Below, piece after piece: positions 5,617 through 6,719 of a stretch of 6,719 nt of DNA. The notes beneath the pieces are model-generated. The model worked only from the letters and a program-made list of their open reading frames with translations. It did not search any database and was not told where the DNA came from. The position numbers were made by a program, and so were the translations under genes. Positions within the stretch are counted from its first letter, which is position 1. Each line of letters begins with the position of its first letter. The DNA is from Chloroflexota bacterium (lineage in GTDB: Bacteria; Chloroflexota; Limnocylindria; P2-11E), in the NCBI GenBank assembly GCA_016875665.1, contig VGPA01000071.1, positions 1-6,719 on the forward strand, in the 5' to 3' direction.

Positions 5617-6642
5617 GTGGGCGAGAAGGACATCGTCGAAGGCGAAGGCGGCGCCGCGGTCGGCGGCGGCACGACGGGCGGAACGACCGATGGCGGCGGC
5701 ACCGGAGGCGGCGACACCGGCGGCCCGAAGATCGCCGAGGGTGGCGGCAACCCGGGAACGCAGGAAAAGAAAGACCCTTGTAAGGAGCTCACCGAGCAGG
5801 CGCAGGATCTGCTCAAGCAGCTCGAGAGCGCCCACGACGAGAATCGCGCGTCGATGCAGCGGGCCCTCAACGCCTTCTTCGGCGCGAAGTCGAACCCGAA
5901 TTACGACGGGTACGCGCATTGGTTCGGCCAAGCCAAGATGACCGAGGCTGTGGTCAACGCGCAGAACGCGACGGGCAAGGCGCTCATCGACGTAGCGCTG
6001 TTCGCCGCCGGAGGATAGGGCGGGATCGCCGGTAAGGGCTCCACGGCGGCTGGCATTTTCGGCGAGGGCATTGCCGGCGCCAAGAGCGTCGCCGACGCGT
6101 GGCTGAAGGTCGGTGTGAAGGTCGCCTCCAAGGTGGGCGACGCATACATCGGCGACAAGGCGGGCACCATGGGCGGCGCGGCGTTCAAGTTCGTCGAAAA
6201 GGCCGTGGGCAAGGACGGGTACGACGCGACCAAGCCCTTCCAGGGTCCTGCCGGCGCGATCGAATCGATCGTCCGCGGGCAGATCATCGACGCGCTCGGC
6301 AACTGGATGAAGGAAGGCGCGATGAGCGGCGACCTCGGCCGAGCCAAGGTCGCCTATGCGGACTTCGTCGGCGCCGCGGCCGCCGCGAACACCACCGCGG
6401 CGGCGGCTCAGTCGATCAAGGAGCAGATCGACGCCATCAATGCCCAGCTGCGCGCGCAAGGCTGCCCTGAGGTGTCCATTCCCGACTACGCGTTCTACTC
6501 GTTCGACATCCTCAACTTCGGAGAGGGAATGTTCCGCGGTCAGGCGGGTCCGACGATGCACACGAAGTACCTCGTGTCCGGCGGCGATCGCACCACCGAT
6601 CTCTTCGCGAGCGCGAACGACACGGGCAGCCTGCCCTTCTAA
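5617..6642 (+). pseudogene. Glycine-rich protein of unknown function, interrupted by an in-frame TAG
   Basis: I do not recognise this family. From GTG 5617 to TAA 6640-6642 one frame encodes 341 codons, with TAG 6016-6018 at codon 134. The frame is the same on both sides, so a single substitution, not an indel, explains it. In order: tag MGEKDI; a Gly/Thr linker (11-47) ending near G36-P-K-I-A40; a charged coiled-coil-like helix (54-88) with Cys55; N-P-N-Y-D-G-Y-A-H-W-F-G (93-104); a Gly/Ala-rich amphipathic core across the TAG (about 120-200), like glycine-zipper modules; an Ala-rich helix (250-280); then Q-G-C283-P-E-V and a polar C-terminal region (about 287-341). No Sec or Tat signal is seen. 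ATT, TTT, AAT and TAT codons look more frequent than in neighbouring genes. As it stands, a 133-aa fragment would be made. GTG 6115 could restart the distal 175 aa, but no convincing ribosome binding site is seen. An exported or surface role is inference. Confidence 0.7.
5647..5757 (+). repeat. Gly/Thr low-complexity coding segment
   Basis: This stretch encodes residues 11-47 of the glycine-rich protein, dominated by GGC/GGA with ACG/ACC, giving irregular GGGTTGG, DGGGTGGG and DTGG units. It is probably a flexible linker between the N-terminal tag and the first helix. The units are too irregular for a strict tandem repeat. Confidence 0.7.
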
Positions 6643-6648
6643 AAGGAG
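6643..6648 (+). promoter_or_regulatory. Ribosome binding site of the last gene
   Basis: AAGGAG is a consensus Shine-Dalgarno sequence 9 nt before ATG 6658. It begins right at the TAA of the preceding gene, so the two genes are likely cotranscribed. Confidence 0.85.
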
Positions 6649-6657
6649 AAGACCGAC

Positions 6658-6719
6658 ATGGGCGAGAAAGAAATCAAGCCGGCGAACCCCACCGGCCCCA
6701 CCGGACCGCAGATCGCGAC
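6658..6719 (+). CDS. Start of a second MGEK-tagged protein (partial, runs off the window)
   Basis: ATG 6658 follows a consensus ribosome binding site and opens 20 complete codons before the window ends. The product begins MGEKEIKPANP, then T-G-P-T-G-P-Q-I-A. Its first six residues match those of the preceding gene's product except Glu for Asp at position 5. The GPQIA end of the Pro/Gly/Thr linker parallels GPKIA in that protein. The gene starts 16 nt after the previous stop, which indicates an operon of related or similarly tagged proteins. Function is unknown; only the N-terminus is available. Confidence 0.75.
   Translation, partial: MGEKEIKPANPTGPTGPQIA

Noticed and set aside
5640..5760. 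GGC-rich run as a CRISPR array or strict tandem repeat
   Set aside because: There are no evenly spaced identical repeats or spacers, and the pattern follows Gly/Thr codons in frame.
5563..6018. Genetic code reassignment as the reason for in-frame TAA and TAG
   Set aside because: TAA, TGA and TAG all serve as normal stops of other genes in the window, so general reassignment does not fit.
5563..6561. Long open frame antisense to the glycine-rich gene
   Set aside because: The sense frame has ribosome binding sites, a tag shared with the next gene and coherent helices. The antisense frame has none of these.

Overview
This is a high-GC bacterial window with no rRNA, phage or insertion-sequence signature. 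The organism is probably a free-living high-GC bacterium, possibly of the Chloroflexota or Actinobacteriota type. The grounds are GC-rich third positions, a Tat-type lipoprotein transport receptor, a class A penicillin-binding protein with a Ser/Pro-rich tail, and starts that look leaderless (a TANNNT box 6 nt upstream of the coding region). This taxonomic guess is weak.

Layout, left to right. A family 5 (peptide/nickel type) ABC transporter substrate-binding lipoprotein (90-1679, +) ends at a perfect 15-bp hairpin. A tRNA-Glu(UUC) gene on the opposite strand (1754-1825) converges on the same hairpin. A quiet stretch follows, holding at most one tiny hydrophobic ORF (1964-2056) and two weak hairpins. 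Next is a two-gene unit: a urea carboxylase-associated (DUF1989) protein (2141-2766), whose first codons are out of frame with the rest, and a PhzA/PhzB (SnoaL/NTF2-like) small protein (2768-3163) one base downstream. A class A PBP (bifunctional peptidoglycan synthase, 3160-5454, -) converges on this unit, and the two stop codons overlap in a CTAG. Divergent from the PBP is a cassette of unrecognised proteins: a glycine-rich protein (5617-6642, +) interrupted by an in-frame TAG, and the first 20 codons of a gene (6658 onward) with a similar N-terminus (MGEK-D/E-I ... GP-K/Q-IA).

The most unusual part is the right-hand cassette. Its two adjacent genes share an N-terminal tag joined to different low-complexity linkers, and the first has a Gly/Ala-rich amphipathic core and no Sec signal. 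This could be a family of exported or surface proteins, but nothing in the window proves a function. Three separate genes carry what look like single-base lesions: a missing C in the DUF1989 gene, no normal start for the PBP, and a TAG in the glycine-rich gene. Assembly or sequencing error is therefore a serious alternative to real gene decay.
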